This document shows, piece by piece, positions 1 to 5,707 of a stretch of 10,539 nt of DNA. The first letter of the stretch is position 1; each line of letters opens with the position of its first letter. Location: positions 1-10,539 of the forward strand of contig VHDM01000039.1 of the NCBI GenBank assembly GCA_016876055.1. The letters are read 5' to 3'. The translations under genes and the position numbers were made by a program. Source of the DNA: Verrucomicrobiota bacterium (GTDB lineage: Bacteria; Verrucomicrobiota; Verrucomicrobiia; Methylacidiphilales; Verrucolacustridaceae). The notes under the pieces are model-generated. The model did not search any database. It worked only from the letters and a program-made list of their open reading frames with translations, and was not told the DNA's origin.

Positions 1-432
1 GCGGCGGCGCGGGAAGTTTTTGCATTTCATTTGCAGCCGAAAAACATCGCGCGGGTGAATCCGCCATGGGTGAAGGTGCTTTCGCTTGAGGGACCCGAGA
101 GGCTGACTTCAGGGGCGACCTTGAGGCTGAAAGTGGCCTCTTTCGGGGTTCCCCAGGCCTGGGAGGTCAAAGTGGGGGCGGTGGAGGATTTTTCGGGAAC
201 CCCGGCCAAGGCCTCCATTTTGGACGAGTCGGTGAGGGGGCCGTTCCCGTTCTGGCGGCACCTGCACGAGTTTTGGCAGGCGCCGGACGGAACCACCGGG
301 CTCGTCGACCGGATTGAGTTTCTCCCGCCAGGCGGGGCCGCGGGTCTGGTACTGGTGCCCGGGATCAAACTGATGCTGAAAAAGATGTTTGCAGCCCGAC
401 ACGAGGCGACGAAACGGATTTTCGAAAAATAA
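1..432 (+). CDS. SRPBCC-fold (START/Bet v1-like) protein, 5' end missing
   Basis: The frame is open from base 1, so the start codon lies outside the window; 143 residues are visible. The first visible residues (REVFAFHLQPKNIARVNPPW) match the usual opening of SRPBCC-type cyclase/dehydrase or polyketide-cyclase-like proteins, where a helix after strand 1 carries a 'VF.F..dP.n..rinPp' pattern. Family members form a helix-grip cavity that binds hydrophobic ligands and are cytosolic; the ligand here cannot be inferred. Further family-like segments are the FWRHLHEFWQ stretch near visible residue 85 and DRIEFLPPGG followed by a long C-terminal helix (LMLKKMFAARHEATKRIFEK). The TTG at 31 is an internal codon, because conserved sequence continues upstream of it. 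The gene converges on the exonuclease gene with 35 bp between the stop codons. Family assignment is from pattern recognition; function is unknown. Confidence 0.72.
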   Translation, partial: AAAREVFAFHLQPKNIARVNPPWVKVLSLEGPERLTSGATLRLKVASFGVPQAWEVKVGAVEDFSGTPAKASILDESVRGPFPFWRHLHEFWQAPDGTTGLVDRIEFLPPGGAAGLVLVPGIKLMLKKMFAARHEATKRIFEK

Positions 433-439
433 TGTTCGT

Positions 440-459
440 GGCCGCGACGGAGCGCGGCC
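440..459. repeat. Perfect GC hairpin between convergent genes
   Basis: GGCCGCG (440-446) and CGCGGCC (453-459) form a perfect 7-bp stem around a 6-base loop, ACGGAG. It sits 7 bp after the SRPBCC stop and 8 bp before the exonuclease stop, where a bidirectional terminator would be expected. Neither side has a convincing T-run, so classic intrinsic termination is not supported. The compact palindrome with flanking GTAGGG/CTAC-like bases resembles the short dispersed palindromic (REP-like) repeats seen in many GC-rich bacterial genomes, but only one clear copy is present here. Confidence 0.5.
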
Positions 460-467
460 CTACAAAG

Positions 468-1058
468 TTACGCCGCGGCGGCGAAGGGGGCGGAGAGAAG
501 CGGCTGGACGGGGCCGATGGTGGCCCAGTCCACTTTTACATACTGCTTCAACATCGTCTTGTGGCTGACGTAGGCGACCCGGCCGTGCCGGACCCCATGC
601 TCGTGGACCAATTTGGTGGCCTTCACATCGTAGCAGCAGTATTCGGCCACCTTGGCCCGCGATCCCTCCCGCCACCACTGGATCGCCTCCATGCCGGTAG
701 AAGTTTTTTTCACGCCGCAGGTGGCGTCCGCCACGGCATCGAGGCCGACCCGGTGCCCAATCTTTTCCTCCAGGCTCACCATGAGATCCAAGGTGGGCAC
801 GGTGGAGAAATCAAAGACCGAGTAGGCAGACAGAACGGTGTAATCGAACCGCAGAACATTGAACCCGACCACCAGGTCGGCCCGGCGAAGATCCTGGATC
901 AGCTTGTCGGCATCTTTTTCCAAATACACGGCGTACGCGTCCCGGTCGGAATGATACAGGACGGCCACGGCCAACCCCATCTTGTCGATATGAGCCCAGC
1001 CCCCGACCTCCGCGGCCACTTTCTGGGTCTCCAGATCAAAGTAAACGATGTTGGCCAT
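468..1058 (-). CDS. DEDDy-type 3'-5' exonuclease (RNase H-like fold)
   Basis: This encodes 196 residues from the ATG at 1058. The protein opens MANIVYFDLETQ, which is exonuclease motif I (D8, E10). Motif II is GFNVLRFD (N67, D72), followed by a TLDLM aspartate (D91). Motif III is YCCYDV (Y140, D144), giving the DEDDy set of a two-metal 3'-5' exonuclease. The segment after motif II (VGLDAVADATCGVKKTSTG, then WWREG) is typical of stand-alone RNase H-like exonuclease domains also found attached to helicases. No other domain is present, so this is a compact single-domain nuclease; whether it acts on DNA or RNA cannot be read. An upstream in-frame ATG at 1145 would add 29 low-complexity residues ahead of motif I and is rejected. 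AAAGGG lies 3 bases before the chosen start, a rather close ribosome binding site. The Ala-rich C-terminus (APFAAAA) is poorly conserved-looking. It is divergent from the kinase gene. Confidence 0.82.
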   Translation of the reverse strand: MANIVYFDLETQKVAAEVGGWAHIDKMGLAVAVLYHSDRDAYAVYLEKDADKLIQDLRRADLVVGFNVLRFDYTVLSAYSVFDFSTVPTLDLMVSLEEKIGHRVGLDAVADATCGVKKTSTGMEAIQWWREGSRAKVAEYCCYDVKATKLVHEHGVRHGRVAYVSHKTMLKQYVKVDWATIGPVQPLLSAPFAAAA

Positions 1059-1097
1059 GCGCCCTTTGGGATGCGCAGGCGCGCCGGGAAAGGCAAC

Positions 1098-1114
1098 CGC
1101 CCTTTGCGAGGGCG
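1098..1114. repeat. Inverted repeat upstream of the kinase promoter
   Basis: CGCCCT (1098-1103) and AGGGCG (1109-1114) form a 6-bp stem with loop TTGCG, ending 10 bp before the -35 of the kinase promoter. The 9-mer CGCCCTTTG at 1098-1106 also occurs at 1060-1068, where its complement forms the purine run before the exonuclease start. It could be an operator or chance in GC-rich DNA. Confidence 0.25.
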
Positions 1115-1124
1115 CGGGTTTGGC

Positions 1125-1153
1125 TTGTGAATTTCTCTCCCACAAGGTATAAC
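1125..1153 (+). promoter_or_regulatory. Sigma-70-like promoter of the PfkB kinase gene
   Basis: TTGTGA (1125-1130) is separated by exactly 17 bases from TATAAC (1148-1153). These match TTGACA at 4 of 6 and TATAAT at 5 of 6 positions. Transcription would start around 1160, only a couple of bases from the kinase ATG at 1162, implying a leaderless or almost leaderless transcript. It is the best-spaced promoter I see in the window. Confidence 0.5.
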
Positions 1154-1161
1154 CACAGGCT

Positions 1162-2274
1162 ATGACTGACTCCAGATTGGCCCGACAAACAGCGGAGCGA
1201 CTGATCGGTTCCCGCGCTCAACTGCTCAAATTCACCTGCCTGCTCGGTTTCGACGGGTTCCTCGACACCATCCTGCAGGTTGTCGAGCAGCGCCAGACGG
1301 CAACCAAATATCTTCCCTACACCTCCATCAAGCCCTTTGCCAAAAAAGTGGGCGAGGCCGCCGGCAAAAGCGCCAATTTTGAGGTTGTCCCCACCATGGA
1401 AAAAATCGGTGGCAATGGCCCGCTGATGGCCTTCGCCATGTCCACCCTGGGAGCGCCCGTGGAATACCTGGGCATGTGTGGCTATCCCAAGGTTCATCCC
1501 GTCTTCGAAGAATTTGCCAAGCGCGCCAAGGTTCACTCCTTCGCCGAGCCGGCGCTCACCTCGGCTCTCGAGTTTCACGACGGTAAGATCATGCTCGGCC
1601 AGCACGCTTCCGTGCAGGACGCCAATTGGGAAACGATCGTCAAGCGACTGGGTGACAAGCTCGTCCAGAAGCTATGGTCCTCGTCCGACTTTGTGGGAAT
1701 GGTCAACTGGACGATGTTGCCGCACATGTCGGCCATCTGGAAAAAGCTCCTCACCGAATACAAGCCGGTGAAGGCGGGCAAACGGAAACATATGTTTTTT
1801 GATCTGGCTGACCCGGCGAAACGGATCGAGGCCGACCTATTGGCCGCCCTGAAAATTATTGCGGAGTTCCAGGCCGACAATGACGTGACCCTCGGCCTCA
1901 ACGAGAGCGAAGCGCTGCATGTGGCCAAGGTGCTCCGTTTAAAGGGCGCCGCCAAGAACCCAAAGGGCTACGCCTCCCTCGCCGGGGCGATCCGAGAAAA
2001 AATGGGCGTGGCCTCCGTGGTCATCCATCCGATCCAGTACGCCTGCGCCGCCAATGCGGAGGAGGAGGTGTTCGTCAACGGGCCCTACACCTCCAAACCG
2101 AAGATCAGCACCGGGGCTGGCGACCACTTCAATGCCGGCTTTGCGATCGGGCGCCTGCTGGGGTTGGGTCTGGCCCATTCGCTGCAACTGGCGGTGGCGG
2201 CTTCCGGGTTCTACGTCCGTCACGCCACAAGTCCCAACCGCGAGCAGTTGGTCCGTTTCCTGCAGACCCTCTAG
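1162..2274 (+). CDS. PfkB/ribokinase-family kinase
   Basis: The 370-residue protein has the layout of the ribokinase/PfkB superfamily, which phosphorylates a hydroxymethyl group of a sugar or nucleoside using ATP. The N-terminal substrate-binding region contains GFDGFLDTI (about 30-38), and a glycine-rich stretch GGNGP (83-87) is followed by a conserved-type helix. The C-terminal signature is STGAGDHFNAGFA (316-328), where GAGD (318-321) forms the anion hole and D321 would be the catalytic base. Upstream, LGLNESEA is the usual 'N..E' phosphate/metal-site motif of the family. The substrate cannot be named: the sequence between 100 and 230 does not resemble ribokinase, fructokinase or adenosine kinase closely enough. 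No Shine-Dalgarno is visible, and the promoter lies almost on top of the ATG. The next in-frame Met is Met79, beyond the substrate-binding start, so this start is kept. It converges on the photolyase gene. Confidence 0.85.
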   Translation: MTDSRLARQTAERLIGSRAQLLKFTCLLGFDGFLDTILQVVEQRQTATKYLPYTSIKPFAKKVGEAAGKSANFEVVPTMEKIGGNGPLMAFAMSTLGAPVEYLGMCGYPKVHPVFEEFAKRAKVHSFAEPALTSALEFHDGKIMLGQHASVQDANWETIVKRLGDKLVQKLWSSSDFVGMVNWTMLPHMSAIWKKLLTEYKPVKAGKRKHMFFDLADPAKRIEADLLAALKIIAEFQADNDVTLGLNESEALHVAKVLRLKGAAKNPKGYASLAGAIREKMGVASVVIHPIQYACAANAEEEVFVNGPYTSKPKISTGAGDHFNAGFAIGRLLGLGLAHSLQLAVAASGFYVRHATSPNREQLVRFLQTL

Positions 2275-2278
2275 GTTT

Positions 2279-2314
2279 CCCTTCCCCCTCGGTCTGGCGC
2301 ATGAAGGGCGAGGG
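2279..2314. terminator. Possible bidirectional terminator region between kinase and photolyase
   Basis: The 53-bp gap between convergent stops holds two interleaved inverted repeats: CCCTTC (2279-2284) with GAAGGG (2303-2308), and CCCTCG (2286-2291) with CGAGGG (2309-2314). Either could form a 6-bp stem, but not both as nested hairpins. No U-tract follows on either strand, so termination is inferred mainly from the convergent gene arrangement. Confidence 0.25.
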
Positions 2315-2327
2315 CCCCGCCCACCGT

Positions 2328-3677
2328 TTAGCCGCGCGCTTGCTTGTACATGGCCAGCGCGCGGACCCGCTGGCGGGCGTGGTCAACGATGGGAGCGGGA
2401 TATTTCAGGGAATCCACTTCCGGCACATACCGGGAGATAAATTTGCCGTCCGGATCAAACCTCTCGGCCTGGCTGGTGGGATTGAAAATGCGGAAATAGG
2501 GCTGGGCATCCGTACCCGTGCCGGCGGCCCATTGCCAGCCCCCGTTGTTGGCGGCGAGGTCGCCGTCGAAAAGTTGCTGCATGAAATAGCGCTCCCCCCA
2601 TTGCCAGGAGACCAGCAGGTCCTTGGTGAGGAAGGAGGCCACGATCATGCGCAGACGGTTGTGCATCCAACCGGTTTGATTGAGTTGGCGCATGGCGGCA
2701 TCCACGATGGGAAATCCGGTCCGGCCCTCACACCAGGCCTGAAACAGGTCTTTCCGGTTTTCCCACTCCACCCGGTCGTACTCCTTCCGGAAAGAGCCTT
2801 CGGCCACATGCGGATATTCCCAGAGGATCTGCTTATAGAAATCCCTCCAGATCAATTCCGAAATGAAAACGTCGATTTGCTTTTTGGCCGAGGGGTCGTC
2901 GGCCCGGGCGCGTCGCGCGGCCGCCAAAACTGTCCGGACCGAGATGGTGCCGAGGCGCAGATGCGGGGAGAGTCTGGAAGTGCCGTCCGCCAGGGGGAAA
3001 TTGCGGATCGCCTCATAGCGACGGAGATTTTTTGAGACGAAGTCCTTGAGGAGCTGTTGGGCAGCCTTCTCGCCGGCAGGAGGAACGGGAATATCGCAAG
3101 GGGCCAGGCCCAGACTCCTCAATTCGGGCAAAGGAATGCCTTTTCCCTTGGAAAGGCCGGTGAGTTTTGCGGGGCGCGGCAGGGGATCCGAGGGCGGAAT
3201 CGCCAAAGCGGCCCGCGCGTAGGGAGTAAAAACCGTGTAAGGACCGCCTGCGGCCCGTTGGACTTTTCCGGGGCTTTGAATCATTAAATCGTCGCACGCC
3301 TCTATCTCAAGACCCTCTTCTTTCGCCATTCGGGCGACCTTTTCATCGCGTTTGCGTGAATACGGCTCCACATCCTTGTTCAGGAGGATTTTTTTGGCTC
3401 CGGTCTCCCGCGCGACGGCCAACAACTCCTTCTCGGGAGGTCCCCTGCGGTAGAGAAGCTTGGCTCCAAGGTGCTCCAGATTGGCCGCCAGGCTTTGGAG
3501 GGCCTCCAAAAGGAAGGCGGTGCGGCGGGCGCCGGTCTCCGGAGCACCCAAAATTGCAGGATCGAAGATAAAAACAGGCACCACCGGAGTCCCGCTTTGA
3601 GCCGCGCGGTGGAGGGCCGTGTGGTCGGAAACGCGCAGATCGCGGCGAAACCAGACAATGGTGGGTGCAGCCGGCAT
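2328..3677 (-). CDS. phr: Deoxyribodipyrimidine (CPD) photo-lyase, class I
   Basis: The 449-residue enzyme uses blue light and reduced FAD to split cyclobutane pyrimidine dimers in DNA. The N-terminal Rossmann-like antenna domain begins TIVWFRRDLRVSDH (6-19), and residues about 215-449 form the FAD-binding helical domain. Diagnostic blocks are TSRLSPHLRLGTIS (233-246), FPIVDAAMRQLNQTGWMHNR (322-341) and DGDLAANNGGWQWAAGTGTD (371-390), followed by FRIFNPTSQAERFD. The electron-transfer tryptophans of E. coli photolyase align with W305, W358 and W381. Retention of these blocks points to a repair photolyase rather than a cryptochrome. The start at 3677 is chosen because AAGGA lies 6 bases upstream and homology begins right after it; an open extension to 3809 has no family similarity. 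It is transcribed away from dnaA across a shared 216-bp region. Confidence 0.95.
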   Translation of the reverse strand: MPAAPTIVWFRRDLRVSDHTALHRAAQSGTPVVPVFIFDPAILGAPETGARRTAFLLEALQSLAANLEHLGAKLLYRRGPPEKELLAVARETGAKKILLNKDVEPYSRKRDEKVARMAKEEGLEIEACDDLMIQSPGKVQRAAGGPYTVFTPYARAALAIPPSDPLPRPAKLTGLSKGKGIPLPELRSLGLAPCDIPVPPAGEKAAQQLLKDFVSKNLRRYEAIRNFPLADGTSRLSPHLRLGTISVRTVLAAARRARADDPSAKKQIDVFISELIWRDFYKQILWEYPHVAEGSFRKEYDRVEWENRKDLFQAWCEGRTGFPIVDAAMRQLNQTGWMHNRLRMIVASFLTKDLLVSWQWGERYFMQQLFDGDLAANNGGWQWAAGTGTDAQPYFRIFNPTSQAERFDPDGKFISRYVPEVDSLKYPAPIVDHARQRVRALAMYKQARG

Positions 3678-3893
3678 TACATTTCCTTCTAGCTCCGCGG
3701 CGGTTGCGGGCACGCGCAAATCTTTTGTTGGGCGGTTTATCGAGGGAAAAACGGGTTTTTTATGGCGCAAATGTTTGTCAAGCGTTGTCGTAAAAAAAAT
3801 TTTTTCCAAAATAGAAAATTCCGCTTGCCGAATTTTTGGCGGGCGAGAATGATCCTCGCCCCCCTCGAAAAAATAAATGGAGACGACGAAATC
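3678..3893. promoter_or_regulatory. Divergent phr/dnaA regulatory region with AT-rich island
   Basis: This gene-free stretch must carry the promoters of both the photolyase and dnaA. The 30 bases 3791-3820 contain only three G/C and include A8T6 (3792-3805), a probable bent and easily melted segment inside GC-rich DNA. TTGTCA (3775-3780) is a fair -35 candidate for dnaA, but the -10 17 bases on (AATTTT) is weak, so I cannot fix a start site. On the other strand the same bases offer TTGACA, without a good -10 at the right spacing. No strong DnaA box is visible; the best is TTTTCCAAA at 3802-3810, with two mismatches. Confidence 0.55.
3841..3861 (+). promoter_or_regulatory. Hairpin in the dnaA leader
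   Basis: GGGCGAG (3841-3847) and CTCGCCC (3855-3861) make a perfect 7-bp stem with a 7-base loop, ending 17 bases before the dnaA ribosome binding site GGAG (3879-3882). It could be an operator in DNA or a leader RNA structure that tunes dnaA translation. It is followed by AAAAAATAAA rather than a T-run, so it is not a plausible terminator for the plus strand. Confidence 0.4.
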
Positions 3894-5249
3894 ATGAATA
3901 ATCCCCCGGAAGTCTGGGTCAAGGTATGCCGCGAGCTTGAAAAAGTAATATCCCCCGATGCCCTGAACCGCTGGTTCTCATCGATCCTGCCCCTAAGTTA
4001 TGACTCGGGTCGACTGGTCTTGGGGGTGGAAAACGCCATTTACCAGTATTGGATCGAGGAGAACTACCTTAACCAGTTGAGGGAGTGTGCCACTTTGGCC
4101 ATGGGCCGGGAGGTGAAGATCAGCTTTGAGATCGTGGGGTCCAAAGACCGCCCCTTGCCGACTGCCGAGGATCAACTCCTCCAGGCGGAGGGAAAAGAGA
4201 AGTCCAAGCCTTTTTCCGGGGAACTTGTCAGCCGGTACACCTTTGACTCTTTTGTGGCTGGGGTGAACAGCCAGTTTGCCCACGCCGCCGCCCAGGCCGT
4301 GGCTGACGCCCCCGCCCGGACCTATAACCCTCTTTTCATCCACGGTTCCGTCGGGCTGGGGAAGACCCATCTGTTGCACGCGATCGGCCACCGGATTGTG
4401 CACAAGAAGAAGGGGGCAAAAATTGTCTACGTGACCTCCGAGCAGTTCACCAACGAGTTCATTTCAGCCATCCAGCATGGCGAGCTGGTGAAATTCCGCC
4501 GCCGGTTCCGGCAGGCTGACGCCCTGCTGATCGACGACGTCCAGTTCTTTGCCGGCAAGGATCGTTCGCAGGAGGAATTTTTCCACACCTTCAACGCCCT
4601 GTTCGACGGAAATCGCCAGATTGTGCTCTCGAGCGACAGCCCTCCCGGAGAGGTGGCCAACCTGCAAAAGCGCCTGGTGTCCCGCTTTGAATGGGGCCTG
4701 AGCGCGGAACTGCAGTCACCCGATATTGAGACCCGCATGGCCATTCTTCGGAAAAAAACCGCCTCCATGCAGGTCCGCCTCGGCGAGTCCGTCCTTCACT
4801 TCATTGCCGAACGGGTGAAGACCAATGTCCGTCGGTTGGAAGGCGCGCTGAACCGCGTCGCCGCTTGGGCCGCCCTGCATGACCGGCACATCACGCCGGC
4901 ACAAGTGGAGGAACTCCTCAAGGACTTCATCCAGCAGGAGACCAAACCGATTGTCACCATCGAGCTGATCCAGCGGCGGGTGGCCGAAGGCTTCGATCTT
5001 CGCGTTGCCGACATGACCAGCAAACGCCGCCCGGCCCATATTGCCCTGCCGCGGATGGTGGCCATGTACCTCAGCCGAAAAATGACCGGCAAGAGCCTGC
5101 AGGAGATCGGTGAATCGTTTGGCGGGCGGGATCACGGCACCGTGCTCCACGCCTGCAAGACGATCACCTCACGCATGCAAAGTGATGATCGCCTTCAGCA
5201 AATGGTCGGCATGCTGACCCATAAGCTCGAGGAGCCCGCCGACCGCTAA
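3894..5249 (+). CDS. dnaA: Chromosomal replication initiator protein DnaA
   Basis: The 451-residue initiator is an AAA+ ATPase that binds DnaA boxes and melts oriC. Domain I (1-80) carries the usual VWVKVCRELEKVISPDALNRWF pattern for self-interaction and helicase loading. Residues about 85-112 form a short linker. Domain III (113-325) has Walker A GSVGLGKT (151-158), Walker B LLIDD (211-215), sensor 1 around SSD (246-248), the arginine-finger segment SRFEWGL (R264) and sensor 2 NVRRLEGALNR (R313). Domain IV ends with the DNA-binding signature GRDHGTVLHA (411-420) after KRRPAHIALPR. The start at 3894 gives the normal family length; an open extension back to 3762 reads through the AT-rich promoter and is rejected. 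The ribosome binding site GGAG (3879-3882) is 11 bases away, rather far. Two small departures from the commonest form are GSVG for GGVG in Walker A and SDSPP for SDRPP after sensor 1. Confidence 0.98.
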   Translation: MNNPPEVWVKVCRELEKVISPDALNRWFSSILPLSYDSGRLVLGVENAIYQYWIEENYLNQLRECATLAMGREVKISFEIVGSKDRPLPTAEDQLLQAEGKEKSKPFSGELVSRYTFDSFVAGVNSQFAHAAAQAVADAPARTYNPLFIHGSVGLGKTHLLHAIGHRIVHKKKGAKIVYVTSEQFTNEFISAIQHGELVKFRRRFRQADALLIDDVQFFAGKDRSQEEFFHTFNALFDGNRQIVLSSDSPPGEVANLQKRLVSRFEWGLSAELQSPDIETRMAILRKKTASMQVRLGESVLHFIAERVKTNVRRLEGALNRVAAWAALHDRHITPAQVEELLKDFIQQETKPIVTIELIQRRVAEGFDLRVADMTSKRRPAHIALPRMVAMYLSRKMTGKSLQEIGESFGGRDHGTVLHACKTITSRMQSDDRLQQMVGMLTHKLEEPADR

Positions 5250-5261
5250 ATTCCTCTGTCA

Positions 5262-5276
5262 GGCCTGAAGCAGGCC
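5262..5276 (+). terminator. Short GC hairpin just after dnaA
   Basis: GGCCTG (5262-5267) and CAGGCC (5271-5276) form a perfect 6-bp stem with a 3-base loop, starting 12 bases after the dnaA stop. The first arm also lies in the 10-bp palindrome TCAGGCCTGA (5259-5268). No T-run follows, so terminator activity is uncertain. Confidence 0.3.
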
Positions 5277-5296
5277 GGGACCCCGGAAAAAAGCTG

Positions 5297-5328
5297 CCGC
5301 TCCCCTTCGTCTCCTCGGAAGGGAGCGG
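5297..5328 (+). terminator. Strong hairpin downstream of dnaA
   Basis: CCGCTCCC (5297-5304) pairs perfectly with GGGAGCGG (5321-5328), and after a bulged C the bases TTC (5306-5308) pair with GAA (5318-5320) around a 9-base loop. With 11 base pairs it is the strongest hairpin near the dnaA 3' end. It is followed by TTGGTG, not a T-run, so it may protect the mRNA 3' end or end transcription with help from other factors. Confidence 0.4.
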
Positions 5329-5370
5329 TTGGTGCGCCCCAGCGGTGTCAACAGGTTTGGTTTTTACGTC

Positions 5371-5385
5371 CCGCGTTTTTCGCGG
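5371..5385. repeat. Small perfect hairpin with T5 loop
   Basis: CCGCG (5371-5375) and CGCGG (5381-5385) flank TTTTT. An overlapping longer pairing, TCCCGC (5369-5374) with GCGGGA (5406-5411), is an alternative. Part of the structured left side of the dnaA-dnaN gap; no function can be assigned. Confidence 0.3.
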
Positions 5386-5487
5386 CTCCGCTCCCGCGCG
5401 GTCCTGCGGGAAATCATCCGCTCCATGGACCAACCCGTGTGCCCGCCTTTTATTCGCCGTTGTTTACCTGCTTGCCCCGGGTTGTTT

Positions 5488-5502
5488 TGGTGGAAATCAC
5501 CA
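5488..5502. repeat. Inverted repeat in the dnaA-dnaN gap
   Basis: TGGTG (5488-5492) and CACCA (5498-5502) are perfect complements around GAAAT. It lies between the structured left side and the DnaA-box side of the gap and could be a protein-binding dyad or chance. Confidence 0.2.
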
Positions 5503-5548
5503 GATGCTCCCACTTTGCCAACCGCTACAGAGACCAATTCCGGCGGAC

Positions 5549-5557
5549 TGTGAACAT
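5549..5557 (-). promoter_or_regulatory. Weak DnaA-box-like site (reverse)
   Basis: TGTGAACAT matches the reverse DnaA box TGTGNATAA with two mismatches. It is bracketed by two copies of CCGGCGG (5540-5546 and 5567-5573) in direct orientation. Weak alone; counted because of its location. Confidence 0.3.
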
Positions 5558-5627
5558 GGGAATAAGCCGGCGGGGTTGACCGTGAGAATTTTCGGGGAAC
5601 ACCAACAAGGTGAGGTCAAAACTCAAA

Positions 5628-5636
5628 CTATCCACG
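5628..5636 (+). promoter_or_regulatory. DnaA-box-like site 1
   Basis: CTATCCACG differs from TTATCCACA at the first and last bases and keeps the TATCCAC core. It starts exactly 11 bp before the next site, in the same orientation, which suits cooperative DnaA binding on one face of the helix. Confidence 0.5.
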
Positions 5637-5638
5637 CC

Positions 5639-5647
5639 TTATCCAAC
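5639..5647 (+). promoter_or_regulatory. DnaA-box-like site 2
   Basis: TTATCCAAC keeps the TTATCCA half of the DnaA box and differs at the last two bases. It is in helical phase with site 1 and starts 53 bp before site 3, about five turns. Confidence 0.45.
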
Positions 5648-5691
5648 CTACAAGAAACTCAAGATGTGGAAGTTGTGCCGATTCTCTTCAC

Positions 5692-5700
5692 TTATCCACG
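5692..5700 (+). promoter_or_regulatory. DnaA-box-like site 3 (best match)
   Basis: TTATCCACG matches TTATCCACA at eight of nine bases, the best DnaA box seen in the window. It directly abuts the weaker-GC stretch leading to dnaN and a -10-like TATGAT at 5702-5707, so DnaA bound here could act in both unwinding and dnaN control. Confidence 0.6.
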
Positions 5701-5701
5701 C

Positions 5702-5707
5702 TATGAT
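5702..5707 (+). promoter_or_regulatory. Possible -10 element for dnaN
   Basis: TATGAT matches TATAAT at five of six bases and lies 56 bp before the dnaN start, a plausible distance. No good -35 is found 16-18 bases upstream; the best DnaA box occupies part of that space. Low confidence. Confidence 0.25.

Noticed and set aside
432..1130. Long plus-strand open frame opposite the exonuclease
   Set aside because: Antisense shadow of a gene with intact catalytic motifs; composition rich in G/H/P/R is typical of reverse-frame translation in GC-rich DNA.
2279..2314. Possible pseudoknot from interleaved repeats
   Set aside because: Order of arms CCCTTC/CCCTCG/GAAGGG/CGAGGG would allow an H-type pseudoknot, but the arms are near-identical C/G-rich hexamers and likely chance in a 53-bp convergent gap.
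2301..3035. 244-codon plus-strand frame opposite the photolyase
   Set aside because: Antisense to the well-conserved FAD domain; no independent start signal or family motif.
3678..3809. N-terminal extension of the photolyase
   Set aside because: Extra residues lack similarity, and a well-spaced AAGGA precedes the ATG at 3677.
3762..3893. N-terminal extension of dnaA to 3762
   Set aside because: Would translate the AT-rich promoter island and leader hairpin and make DnaA 44 residues longer than usual; the ATG at 3894 fits domain I.
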